From positions 1 to 34,691 of the forward strand of contig JAOTXY010000031.1 in NCBI GenBank assembly GCA_029862125.1: a stretch of DNA of 34,691 nt. The letters are read 5' to 3'. Made by a program: the position numbers and the translations under genes. A model generated the notes under the pieces. It had not been told where the DNA came from. It was given only the letters and a program-made list of their open reading frames with translations, and ran no database searches. The DNA comes from Gammaproteobacteria bacterium (lineage in GTDB: Bacteria > Pseudomonadota > Gammaproteobacteria > GCA-001735895). Positions 1-6,845 of this stretch are shown here, one piece after another. Each line of letters starts with the position of its first letter. The first letter of the stretch is position 1.

Positions 1-5
1 GACAT
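1..5 (-). CDS. Start of the next downstream gene (probably ribosomal protein S18), cut by window edge
   Basis: Only the first five bases lie in the window: an ATG followed by TC on the minus strand. A purine-rich ribosome binding site (AGAGGTG) sits about 7 bases upstream, inside the last codons of rpsF, so this looks like a real start. In bacteria rpsF is normally followed by priB and/or rpsR, and many S18 proteins begin Met-Ser or Met-Ala. The identity is inferred from gene order only. Confidence 0.35.
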
Positions 6-7
6 AA

Positions 8-511
8 TTAATTCACCTCTTCTTCAAGTTTGCTGGCTTCAACTTCAGCATCTGGTTCGATCTCGGCGACCACATCGGTTTCTGTAACTGGCTCGACATC
101 ATCGGTATCAGCCAGAGTTTCGACAGTCTCATCAACGACATCATCGCTGGCTGCAGGTCTGCGATCGCTGGATTTTGCTGATTCCTCGCGCTCGACTTCC
201 ATCATCATGGCCGATTTCTCGGTTACTGCCGATTTACAGGTAAGCGTCAGGTGTCGTAGAACAGCATCGTTAAAACGAAACGCTGACTCCAGTTCATCGA
301 GTATCTCTTTATTGCACTCGATGTTCAGCAGCACGTAATGCGCCTTGTGAATTTTCTTGATCGGGAATTCGAGCTGACGCCGACCCCAGTCCTCTTCGCG
401 ATGGACTGCGCCACCGGAACCGGTAATCATGTTGCGATAGCGTTCCACCATCGCGGGCACTTGCTCACTCTGGTCAGGGTGGACCAGAAACACGATTTCG
501 TAATGTCTCAT
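8..511 (-). CDS. rpsF: 30S ribosomal protein S6 with long acidic C-terminal tail
   Basis: S6 binds the central domain of 16S rRNA next to S18 in the small subunit platform. The protein starts [17 protein letters not shown], the typical S6 N-terminus, and keeps the family pattern through about residue 100 ([14 protein letters not shown], then AHYVLLNIE). I chose the ATG at 511 because AAGAGGAG lies 5 to 6 bases upstream; an in-frame start at 559 would add 16 residues with no S6 similarity. The protein is 167 aa, longer than the usual 95 to 135. From about residue 105 it is almost all Asp, Glu, Val, Ala, Thr and Ser, ending LEEEVN. In E. coli RimK adds glutamates to the S6 C-terminus; here a long acidic tail is encoded. 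It is separated from rlmB by about 100 bp holding a candidate promoter. Confidence 0.96.
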   Translation of the reverse strand: MRHYEIVFLVHPDQSEQVPAMVERYRNMITGSGGAVHREEDWGRRQLEFPIKKIHKAHYVLLNIECNKEILDELESAFRFNDAVLRHLTLTCKSAVTEKSAMMMEVEREESAKSSDRRPAASDDVVDETVETLADTDDVEPVTETDVVAEIEPDAEVEASKLEEEVN

Positions 512-540
512 TTGTTCTCCTCTTGGGATAATGCCCCCAG

Positions 541-569
541 GATCAAGCCTGTGGAGCAAGGAGTGTCAA
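541..569 (-). promoter_or_regulatory. Candidate sigma70 promoter for rpsF
   Basis: On the minus strand a perfect TTGACA (564-569) is followed after 17 bases by TTGATC (541-546), a weak -10. It lies 30 bases upstream of the rpsF start. The -35 is good and the -10 poor, so confidence is moderate. Confidence 0.35.
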
Positions 570-615
570 CCTGCCTTCGTGGCGGTCGACTCGCGAGCGC
601 GGATTCTACCCGACC

Positions 616-1359
616 CTAGGCCCGGCCGCAAGCGCTTCTGGAGCGCAGAATTTCGTATAGACAGACGCCGGTTGCGACCGAGACATTGAGGCTTTCGACC
701 TGTCCCTGCATCGGCAGCTTTACCAGGTGATCGCAGGATTCCAGGGTCAGTCGGCGCAAACCCGATCCCTCGGCTCCCATAACCAGCGCCACGGGACCAC
801 TATAGTCATGGTCATAGAGGCTCTCCTCGGCCATATCGCTGGTACCGTAAATCCAGACACCGGCCTGTTTCAGGTCTTTCAAACTGCGCGCCATGTTGGC
901 TACTTCGATTATCGGCACCGATTCGGCCGCACCGGCAGCAACCTTGCGCACGGTTGCATTCACCTTGACCGCACGATCGCGGGGAATAATCACCGCGTTA
1001 ACGCCGCAAGCGTCGGCGCTACGCAAGCAGGCGCCAAGATTATGAGGGTCCTGTATTCCATCGAGTACCAGTAGCAACGAGTTTCGATTCACAGCAAGCA
1101 AACATTGCTGGAAATCCATCACCGGTACCGAATCCTGTGTTTTCAGCAGACAACCCTGGTGTTTATCGCTGCCGCTGAGTCGTGTCAGTTGTGCGCGAGG
1201 TTCGGTGCGCACCGGAACCCCGGCATTGCGCGCCTGATCGATAAGCTGCAGCAACCGGGGATTACGCTTATCGGCACAAATCAGCTCTATACAAAGCTCC
1301 GGCGCCCGTTGCAGACGACGCGCGACCGCATGGACTCCGTAAATAAAACTGCTACTCAT
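616..1359 (-). CDS. rlmB: 23S rRNA 2'-O-ribose G2251 methyltransferase (SpoU family)
   Basis: RlmB methylates the ribose of G2251 in the P loop of 23S rRNA using SAM. The 247 aa length is normal. An N-terminal substrate-binding domain (about 1-75, IYGVHAVARRL at the start) precedes the SPOUT knot domain. All three SpoU motifs are visible: DPHNLGACLRSADACG (104-119, Asn107 and Arg113), VMGAEGSGLRRLT (193-205) and SLNVSVATGVCLYE (223-236). The start overlaps the rnr stop in an ATGA (1356-1359), so the two are co-transcribed and probably translationally coupled; the ribosome binding site is weak, which fits coupling. The rnr-rlmB pair is conserved in gammaproteobacteria. Confidence 0.96.
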   Translation of the reverse strand: MSSSFIYGVHAVARRLQRAPELCIELICADKRNPRLLQLIDQARNAGVPVRTEPRAQLTRLSGSDKHQGCLLKTQDSVPVMDFQQCLLAVNRNSLLLVLDGIQDPHNLGACLRSADACGVNAVIIPRDRAVKVNATVRKVAAGAAESVPIIEVANMARSLKDLKQAGVWIYGTSDMAEESLYDHDYSGPVALVMGAEGSGLRRLTLESCDHLVKLPMQGQVESLNVSVATGVCLYEILRSRSACGRA

Positions 1360-3626
1360 CTGGACCTGGATCGAGTCCTTGTTTTGTTGCGGGACTGACG
1401 CTTTTTCCCTCTGCGCTTGGCTTTTACCGGTGGTTCCTCTTCGGCTATTCCGGCCAGGTCAAAATCAACCTTGCGGTCCTCGAGGTTCACCCTTGCAACT
1501 TCGACCTGCAGCCGATCGCCAAGCCGGTAACTGCGTCCCGTCAATTCGCCCACCAGTCGATGGTGCGCCGGATCAAACTGGTAATAATCGCGCTTGAGTG
1601 CAGTCACGTGTACCAGGCCGTCGATCAATAAATCATCCAGTTGAACAAACAGTCCGAAATTGGTTACACCCGTAACAATGCCGGAATATTGCTTGCCGAT
1701 ATGCTTCTGCAGAAACTCGCATTTAAGCCAGTCTGCCGCATCGCGCGTTGCGTCATCCGCACGGCGCTCATAGCGCGAGCAGGATTCTCCCAGCACGGTC
1801 ATCTGCGCCAGATCATAACCGAAGCCGGAGGCGTCATTGTTGCCTATCCAGTGTTTGATGGCGCGGTGTACCAGCAGGTCAGGATAGCGTCGAATCGGCG
1901 AGGTGAAATGTGCGTAGTCTTTCAGGGCCAGTCCGAAATGACCGACTTTTGGGTCAGGGCTATAACTCGCCTGCAGCATCGAGCGCAGCACCACGGTTTG
2001 TATCATGTCAGCTTCGGGACGCGCACGCGACTCTTCGACTACCCTTGCATAGTCCACCGGTTTCGGGTTTTTAGTGCCGAGCGCGATTCCAAAACTGGCC
2101 AGGAACTCCTGCAAATTCGGCAGTTTATCGGCATTGACACCTTCGTGGTTGCGATAAAGAGTTGGCAACTTGTTTTTCTTCAGGAGCCTGGCAGCACAGA
2201 TGTTTGCCGCGATCATGCATTCCTCGATCAACTGGTGCGCCTGGTTTCGCTGGTACGGCAGGATAGCCTCGATTTTGCGTTGACGGTCATACTTGAATAT
2301 TACTTCCCGGGTTTCAAACTCGATCGCATGGCGTCGCCGACGCGCCTTCGATAAGGCCTGGTAGACCTGCTTGAGACACTCGAGTTCATCAAATACCTTG
2401 CCGATGGTTTTACCGCGAGTATTGCTACCTTCAAATAACACAGCCGCCACATTTTCATAAATAAGACGTGCCTTGGAGTGAATCACGGCCTCGAAAAAAT
2501 CGAATTGCTTGATCGTACCCTGGTAGTTGATATCCATACAACAGACCAGGCACAGGCGATCGACATCAGGATTTAATGAACACAATCCATTCGACAGAAC
2601 CTCGGGCAACATCGGAATGACCTCGCCCGGGAAATATACCGAGGTGCCACGGTTGCAGGCTTCAAGATCAAGCGGGGTCCCCACCTTTACATAGTGCGCG
2701 ACGTCGGCAATTGCGACATAAAGGCGGTATCCGTTTGCTATTGGTTCACAGTAAACGGCATCATCAAAATCACGCGCATCGGCGCCGTCGATGGTCACGA
2801 AAGCAAGGTCACGCAGGTCCCGCCTGTTTTTCTTGTCGCCCTGTGCAACCCGATTGCTCAGGTTCCGTATCGACTCCAGCACGGCATCGTTCCACTGGTG
2901 CGGAATATGGTGCGTATTGACCGCGATGGTGACTTCCATGCCGGGCGCATTTTCCTGCCCCAGTACATGCTCAATCAGTCCTATCGGCTGGTTGTGATGC
3001 GACGGGTACTCGGTGATTCGAACCAACACGATATCACCCGGACTTGCTTTGTGACCAACTTCGCGGTTGAGCAGGACATCCTGCACCAGGCGTTTGTCAT
3101 CCGGTACCACGAACTCGACACCGCTCTCGCGGTAGTATCGCCCGACCAGGGTTTCGTGAGCGCGCTCGAGCACCGAGACAAGCGCACCTTCGGCACGTTC
3201 ACGTTGCTTATCGACACTGGTGATTTTAACCGCCACCTTGTCACCATTCATCAGCGTACGCATTTGGCGAGCCGGTAAAAATATGTCCTTGCCCCCGGAT
3301 TCCGGTGTTACGAATCCAAATCCATCGGCGTGTGACTGCACGTAGCCTTTCTCGAGGTCCATGTGATCGAAACTCAGGTAACCGCCGCGGCGATTGCGGA
3401 ATAGCTGGCCATCGCGCACCATTGCCTGCAATCTTCGTCGCAGCGCTTCCTGCCTGGATTCATCCTGGTATCCCAGCGTTTCCGCAATATGCTCCTGTGG
3501 CAGCGGGACCTTCTGCGATTTAAGCAATTCGAGCAAATGCTCTCGGCTGGCTATCGGCTGATCGTACTTGGCTTGTTCACGCTTGTGGAAAGGGTCTTTG
3601 GTGGTTGTTTTAGATTTTCTGGGCAT
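1356..3626 (-). CDS. rnr: Ribonuclease R (3'-5' exoribonuclease)
   Basis: RNase R degrades structured RNA, rRNA and defective mRNA in the 3' to 5' direction. The domain order is complete over 756 aa: a winged-helix N-terminus (about 28-85), two cold-shock/OB domains (about 90-150 and 160-235), the RNB catalytic domain (about 270-600), an S1 domain (about 650-725, IVTGVTNFGLFVQL) and a Lys/Arg-rich tail ending RTRSRSR. The catalytic acidic cluster is intact: TIDGADARDFDDAV, with Asp280, Asp286, Asp288 and Asp289 matching the magnesium ligands of the family. The basic tail is typical and helps unwinding and ribosome contact. The gene is first in the rnr-rlmB operon and is divergent from the tRNA-Leu gene. 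Confidence 0.97.
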   Translation of the reverse strand: MPRKSKTTTKDPFHKREQAKYDQPIASREHLLELLKSQKVPLPQEHIAETLGYQDESRQEALRRRLQAMVRDGQLFRNRRGGYLSFDHMDLEKGYVQSHADGFGFVTPESGGKDIFLPARQMRTLMNGDKVAVKITSVDKQRERAEGALVSVLERAHETLVGRYYRESGVEFVVPDDKRLVQDVLLNREVGHKASPGDIVLVRITEYPSHHNQPIGLIEHVLGQENAPGMEVTIAVNTHHIPHQWNDAVLESIRNLSNRVAQGDKKNRRDLRDLAFVTIDGADARDFDDAVYCEPIANGYRLYVAIADVAHYVKVGTPLDLEACNRGTSVYFPGEVIPMLPEVLSNGLCSLNPDVDRLCLVCCMDINYQGTIKQFDFFEAVIHSKARLIYENVAAVLFEGSNTRGKTIGKVFDELECLKQVYQALSKARRRRHAIEFETREVIFKYDRQRKIEAILPYQRNQAHQLIEECMIAANICAARLLKKNKLPTLYRNHEGVNADKLPNLQEFLASFGIALGTKNPKPVDYARVVEESRARPEADMIQTVVLRSMLQASYSPDPKVGHFGLALKDYAHFTSPIRRYPDLLVHRAIKHWIGNNDASGFGYDLAQMTVLGESCSRYERRADDATRDAADWLKCEFLQKHIGKQYSGIVTGVTNFGLFVQLDDLLIDGLVHVTALKRDYYQFDPAHHRLVGELTGRSYRLGDRLQVEVARVNLEDRKVDFDLAGIAEEEPPVKAKRRGKKRQSRNKTRTRSRSR

Positions 3627-3649
3627 AGGTTATCCATCGCAAGATCGCG

Positions 3650-3678
3650 AGTATATAGAAACATTTGCCGAGCAACTA
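3650..3678 (-). promoter_or_regulatory. Weak candidate promoter for rnr
   Basis: On the minus strand TATACT (3650-3655) is a good -10; a poor -35, TAGTTG (3673-3678), lies 17 bases upstream. It overlaps the -35 region of the divergent tRNA promoter, so the two may compete for polymerase. Confidence 0.3.
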
Positions 3679-3694
3679 CCAGGTGGTGTATATT
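3665..3694 (+). promoter_or_regulatory. Promoter of the tRNA-Leu gene
   Basis: TTGCCG (3665-3670), an 18-base spacer and TATATT (3689-3694) are followed by a GC-rich discriminator (CCCGCGCC) just before the tRNA. A GC-rich discriminator is typical of stable-RNA promoters under stringent control. Confidence 0.6.
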
Positions 3695-3704
3695 CCCGCG
3701 CCAT

Positions 3705-3791
3705 GCCCAGGTGGCGGAATTGGTAGACGCGCTAGCTTCAGGTGCTAGTGACCGTACGGTCGTGGAGGTTCAAGTCCTCTCCTGGGCACCA
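3705..3791 (+). tRNA. tRNA-Leu (anticodon CAG)
   Basis: The 87-nt sequence folds as a class II tRNA. The acceptor arms GCCCAGG (3705-3711) and CCTGGGC (3781-3787) pair fully, with A as discriminator and an encoded CCA at 3789-3791. The anticodon stem CTAGC/GCTAG encloses the loop TTCAGGT, giving anticodon CAG (3739-3741), which reads CUG. A variable arm (GACCGTACGGTC) marks the leucine/serine class; GGTTCAAGTCC is the T-loop region. The D-arm GGCGGAATTGGTAGACGC is a hallmark of bacterial tRNA-Leu. The gene stands alone; a small protein gene starts 28 bases downstream and may share its transcript. Confidence 0.98.
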
Positions 3792-3819
3792 ACAGAGATA
3801 TTACCAGCGTGGTTTTGCA

Positions 3820-4197
3820 GTGATACGACGATCCAGACTATACGCAGTTTTGCTTGCAACCATTTGTTGCATGCCGGCGGCATGTGCGACCTCATCAAAC
3901 ACGATCGACCCCTACGTGCAGAAATTGCAATGGCTGGATGCGGCCGATCCGCAGGCTGATGCCAACCAGGCGGTTAAACAAAACGATTTGCGGCTACTCG
4001 GTTTGGCTACCCGTTCCGTCAATATCCCGGGTATCGAAGCGGAAGATGTGTTGAAGTATGAAGAACAATGTGGAGTTCAATTAATTGAAGGCATTTCTGA
4101 TGTTGTGCGCAGCGACGAGCACCTGCGCCTGATGCAGAAAGCCCGCAGCTATGCGCTCCAGTACAACGCTATCATCAAGGTTCACTGTCAGCCGTAG
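3820..4197 (+). CDS. Small exported protein, possibly a lipoprotein, of unknown function
   Basis: I do not recognise this 125 aa protein. I place the start at GTG 3820, since a longer reading would begin inside the tRNA. From there it has a basic start (MIRRSR), a hydrophobic stretch and MPAACATSS. The Cys could be a lipidation site, but Pro at -3 is unusual, so cleavage after ACA by signal peptidase I is an alternative. The mature part is polar and ends in a conserved-looking block with ISDVVRSDEHLRLMQKA (about 95-111) and a final HCQP. It is convergent with the metalloprotease gene and overlaps its stop by 10 bases (4188-4197). A decayed second copy lies beside the second protease gene, so the two genes were duplicated as a unit; this suggests, but does not prove, a linked role. 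Confidence 0.7.
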   Translation: MIRRSRLYAVLLATICCMPAACATSSNTIDPYVQKLQWLDAADPQADANQAVKQNDLRLLGLATRSVNIPGIEAEDVLKYEEQCGVQLIEGISDVVRSDEHLRLMQKARSYALQYNAIIKVHCQP

Positions 4198-6377
4198 CGA
4201 CGATGTATCTTGACGACCGTAAACATGGCGGTCATCAGCAATAGCCACAGGGCATCAATCGCACCAGAGCCTCCCCCACCACGCGTAGCGGTGATGTTGT
4301 TTCCTGCACATGAAGGCGCGGTCGTGCCAACCGTTCCGCCGGTGTTAAAAACAGTCGCAGTATCGCTGTCCGGGTATGAGGATGACAGCAAGGAGCCATT
4401 GATGACCAGGTCGGCATCTGATATATCGTAGAATATGTTATTGCTGCATTTTACCCTGAGTCGAGCACGTGGGTGTGACAAGCCCGGCGTGGGGAAATCA
4501 ATCAGTTGGCGTCCATCGTTGGCTGTTCCTGCCTGCAACGAATGTACCGAATATCGGCTGTAGCTCGCATCGTTAAAGGTCAACAAATCGATATCGACGT
4601 TATTACAACTAACCGGGGCCTGCCGGGTGTTGGCAACCTCCCACTCGACCAGCAGGGAGTTACTGGCATCGATTGCCTGCGCACTCGAGAGGTTGGTAAC
4701 TCTAAAAGGACCGGAGTTCCCGTCTACCGTAACCCTTACATTATCGGTAGCCTGGCCGCCGTTAAGGTCACGCACTGTCATCCGGAAATCGAGATTTCGT
4801 GCCGAGCAGGGTAATACCTCAGCGTCGTCATATTCGGCATTAAGCTGGGTACCCAGTGCTGGAAAATTACGCTGTGATTCTGCGCGGGGCTTATAACTTC
4901 TGAATAACGGGTTGTTGCCCAGGTCGGTTCCGAAGCTATTGGCATCGGTCTCAGTCCCGGTATTCATTTGATCCCATTGATACATCAGTGGGTCGGTGTC
5001 GAAGACCGTACCTTTATCGAGCATAAAAGGTGTATTTAAAGGTATGACCCTGTTCCCTGTCGGCATCGTGATAACTGGATCGGCATTAAAGGTTGGCGAT
5101 TGCGTTGCACAAGCTAACAGGCCGGCGCTATCGGTGAAGGCATTAATTTGCGATATGCTGCCCGCGTGAAAGGTGTCATCGCTGTTCAGCTGAAGATTCT
5201 CGACGCCGCATATGCCGGCATAGGCCATGATGGTCGAACCGCTACCTGGTTCAAATGCGGATGCAGCGACCCGGTTCCCGCCTCCACAGTGTGAAGTACT
5301 GCCGTTAAAACTATGCTCGGCACCAAACTGGTGACCTATTTCATGCGCGACATAGTCTATGTAAAACGGGTCACCGACCGGATTGCTGAGACCGGTAACT
5401 CCATGTGCCTTTCGAGTCCCGTCGGCACCACTGGTATTGTCACAAACAGAACCTATCCTGGCGAGACCGCCGCCTCCCGTACTAAACACATGGCCGATAT
5501 CATAATTGCCAACGCCAACCACGGCGTTAATCCAGTTTGCATTCTGTTTAAACATCGCTGTCGGATCGTAATTAGAGAAGGATACGTTAGCGCCGTTGTC
5601 GATCAGTTGCTGATTGTTCGCCACCAGCACCAGGCGTATCCCCAGGTCACGTTCATAAATCTGGTTGACGCGATTGATTGCGGTGACGATAGCATCCTGG
5701 GCCTGGTCTTCCGCTGAATCTGAGCTGGAGTGATCATACAACGCAGCGACATACTCTTCCGTCGCTGATACCGCCAGCCGATACTCGAGCAGCATGCCCG
5801 GAATCCGCTGCGCAGCCCTGCTTTCAACATTTTGAGAGAATTCACGATCCTGGTTAAGCTGGTGGACGCCACAGGAAAACGGCTCGCCAGGCTGCCCCGA
5901 GTTTCGATATTTCGATGAATAGAAATTAGCCTGGCTTGAGGAATGGTCGGGGTCGATAAAAACCCTGCCGCCTGAAGTCTGCAGCATTCCACTGAAACCC
6001 CTGGCAGTAATGTCAACCCGGCCGGAAGCATACTCATCGTCGATTCCAAATACCTTGAAGGTCTTTACATCGGGATAGTGCTGCGCCAAGCCATCCTCCA
6101 TGATGGGGGATTCAATGATTTGAAACCAGGCCAGGCTGCCATCAGGCATGGGCAATTGAATTTGATGCGAGAAGTCACCTGAAGAGCGGTGTGGTGCCTG
6201 CCTAAGCAAGTTACGCAATGCGACATCGTCGGCGTTGAAATAACTGATCCCGGGATCGACGCCCCTAGAGCGCGCCTGTTCCAGCGTCATATCCTGCCAT
6301 ATCTGCTGATCGGCATTTGCCGACACGGAACCGAGCAGCAACAATATAGCGATAACGATTGAAGCCTGTCTAGGCAT
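4188..6377 (-). CDS. Secreted reprolysin-like (M12B-type) zinc metalloprotease, copy 1
   Basis: This is predicted to be a secreted or surface endopeptidase of 729 aa. A Sec signal peptide (1-22, cleavage after SANA) is followed by a pro-region with GEPFSCGVHQL, where Cys169 resembles the cysteine switch of M12/M10 zymogens. The metzincin catalytic site is complete: HEIGHQFGAEH (345-355; His345, Glu346, His349, His355) and a Met-turn TIMAYAG (Met384). After about residue 430 come beta-sandwich-like regions (two VRVTVDGNSGP-type repeats region). The C-terminus has a Gly-rich stretch (GGGGSG), a hydrophobic segment and HRR, resembling a GlyGly-CTERM rhombosortase signal. The ribosome binding site GGAG is 5 bases before the ATG. 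The second protease upstream on the same strand is a full-length paralogue. Substrates are unknown. Confidence 0.9.
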   Translation of the reverse strand: MPRQASIVIAILLLLGSVSANADQQIWQDMTLEQARSRGVDPGISYFNADDVALRNLLRQAPHRSSGDFSHQIQLPMPDGSLAWFQIIESPIMEDGLAQHYPDVKTFKVFGIDDEYASGRVDITARGFSGMLQTSGGRVFIDPDHSSSQANFYSSKYRNSGQPGEPFSCGVHQLNQDREFSQNVESRAAQRIPGMLLEYRLAVSATEEYVAALYDHSSSDSAEDQAQDAIVTAINRVNQIYERDLGIRLVLVANNQQLIDNGANVSFSNYDPTAMFKQNANWINAVVGVGNYDIGHVFSTGGGGLARIGSVCDNTSGADGTRKAHGVTGLSNPVGDPFYIDYVAHEIGHQFGAEHSFNGSTSHCGGGNRVAASAFEPGSGSTIMAYAGICGVENLQLNSDDTFHAGSISQINAFTDSAGLLACATQSPTFNADPVITMPTGNRVIPLNTPFMLDKGTVFDTDPLMYQWDQMNTGTETDANSFGTDLGNNPLFRSYKPRAESQRNFPALGTQLNAEYDDAEVLPCSARNLDFRMTVRDLNGGQATDNVRVTVDGNSGPFRVTNLSSAQAIDASNSLLVEWEVANTRQAPVSCNNVDIDLLTFNDASYSRYSVHSLQAGTANDGRQLIDFPTPGLSHPRARLRVKCSNNIFYDISDADLVINGSLLSSSYPDSDTATVFNTGGTVGTTAPSCAGNNITATRGGGGSGAIDALWLLLMTAMFTVVKIHRRYG

Positions 6378-6473
6378 AAAATCTCCAGAGCCTCTTGCCT
6401 GCCATTCGATTTCTTTAAAAATCGTGACTAATGCAAGATTTTCCTGACTATTAAGTTTTTAATTCAGTATCTT

Positions 6474-6501
6474 ATCGTAACTCTTTAAAGTAATGTGTCA
6501 A
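6474..6501 (-). promoter_or_regulatory. Predicted promoter of metalloprotease copy 1
   Basis: On the minus strand TTGACA (6496-6501), a 16-base spacer and TACGAT (6474-6479) lie about 97 bases upstream of the start codon. The same arrangement is kept in front of the paralogue (9133-9160) while the surrounding sequence has drifted, which supports a real element and a leader of roughly 90 bases. Confidence 0.55.
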
Positions 6502-6576
6502 GAACTACAAGTATCAATATGCTCAAACTGAGACCCAGGACACACGATAAAATCCCGCTCTGGCAAAACTGCTGAC

Positions 6577-6845
6577 CAACGAGGGCAGGTCGAACAATAG
6601 TCGTTTTGGGGCTGTAGTACTGTGACTGGAGTAACACTTCCCCCCGACAGTTTGTGTTGAGGGCATCAGCGTTTTGGCTTCGGCAAGAACAGGCCAGTTT
6701 CCGAATATAGGAAAGGGAAATTGCGGAATTTAAATTCTCAAGGTATTTCTGATGTTCTGCGCAGCGACGAGCACCTGCGTCTAATGCAGAAAGCGCGTAG
6801 CTATGTGCAGCACAACGCCATCATAAAACCCACTGTCAGCCCTGA
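6577..6845 (+). pseudogene. Decayed second copy of the small exported protein gene
   Basis: This region aligns with 3962-4200. The first part is weak but followable (CCAAC.AGG..., then TTTGGCT, then a stretch matching TGTGGAGTTCAATTAA) with several indels and no open frame. The last ~100 bases (6738-6838) are about 85% identical by eye and keep ISDVLRSDEHLRLMQKA. Within that block most differences are synonymous (GGC/GGT, CGC/CGT, CTG/CTA, GCC/GCG), there is one in-frame 3-base deletion, and a 1-base deletion near 6828 shifts the end so the original HCQP-stop would be read only in another frame (TGA at 6843-6845). A TTG at 6721 could in principle open a short frame, but it lacks the signal peptide. 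The end overlaps the 3' end of the second protease gene, as in copy 1. Confidence 0.7.

Larger units (their letters stand above)
3962..6501. repeat. Tandem duplication, copy 1 (small protein gene + metalloprotease + promoter)
   Basis: This block can be followed by eye against 6577-9160: the second half of the small gene, the full protease gene and about 125 bases of upstream sequence including the promoter. Identity is uneven, being high at the 3' end of the small gene, moderate in the proteases and low in the rest of the small gene. The true left edge may lie further left, at the start of the small gene. Confidence 0.75.

Noticed and set aside
1641-2354. Long plus-strand open frame opposite rnr
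   Set aside because: Lies within the conserved RNB domain of rnr on the other strand; composition is that of a shadow frame.
3742-3819. Longer reading of the small protein gene starting inside the tRNA
   Set aside because: It would begin in the tRNA anticodon arm and add 26 residues without signal peptide character; the GTG at 3820 gives a proper export signal.
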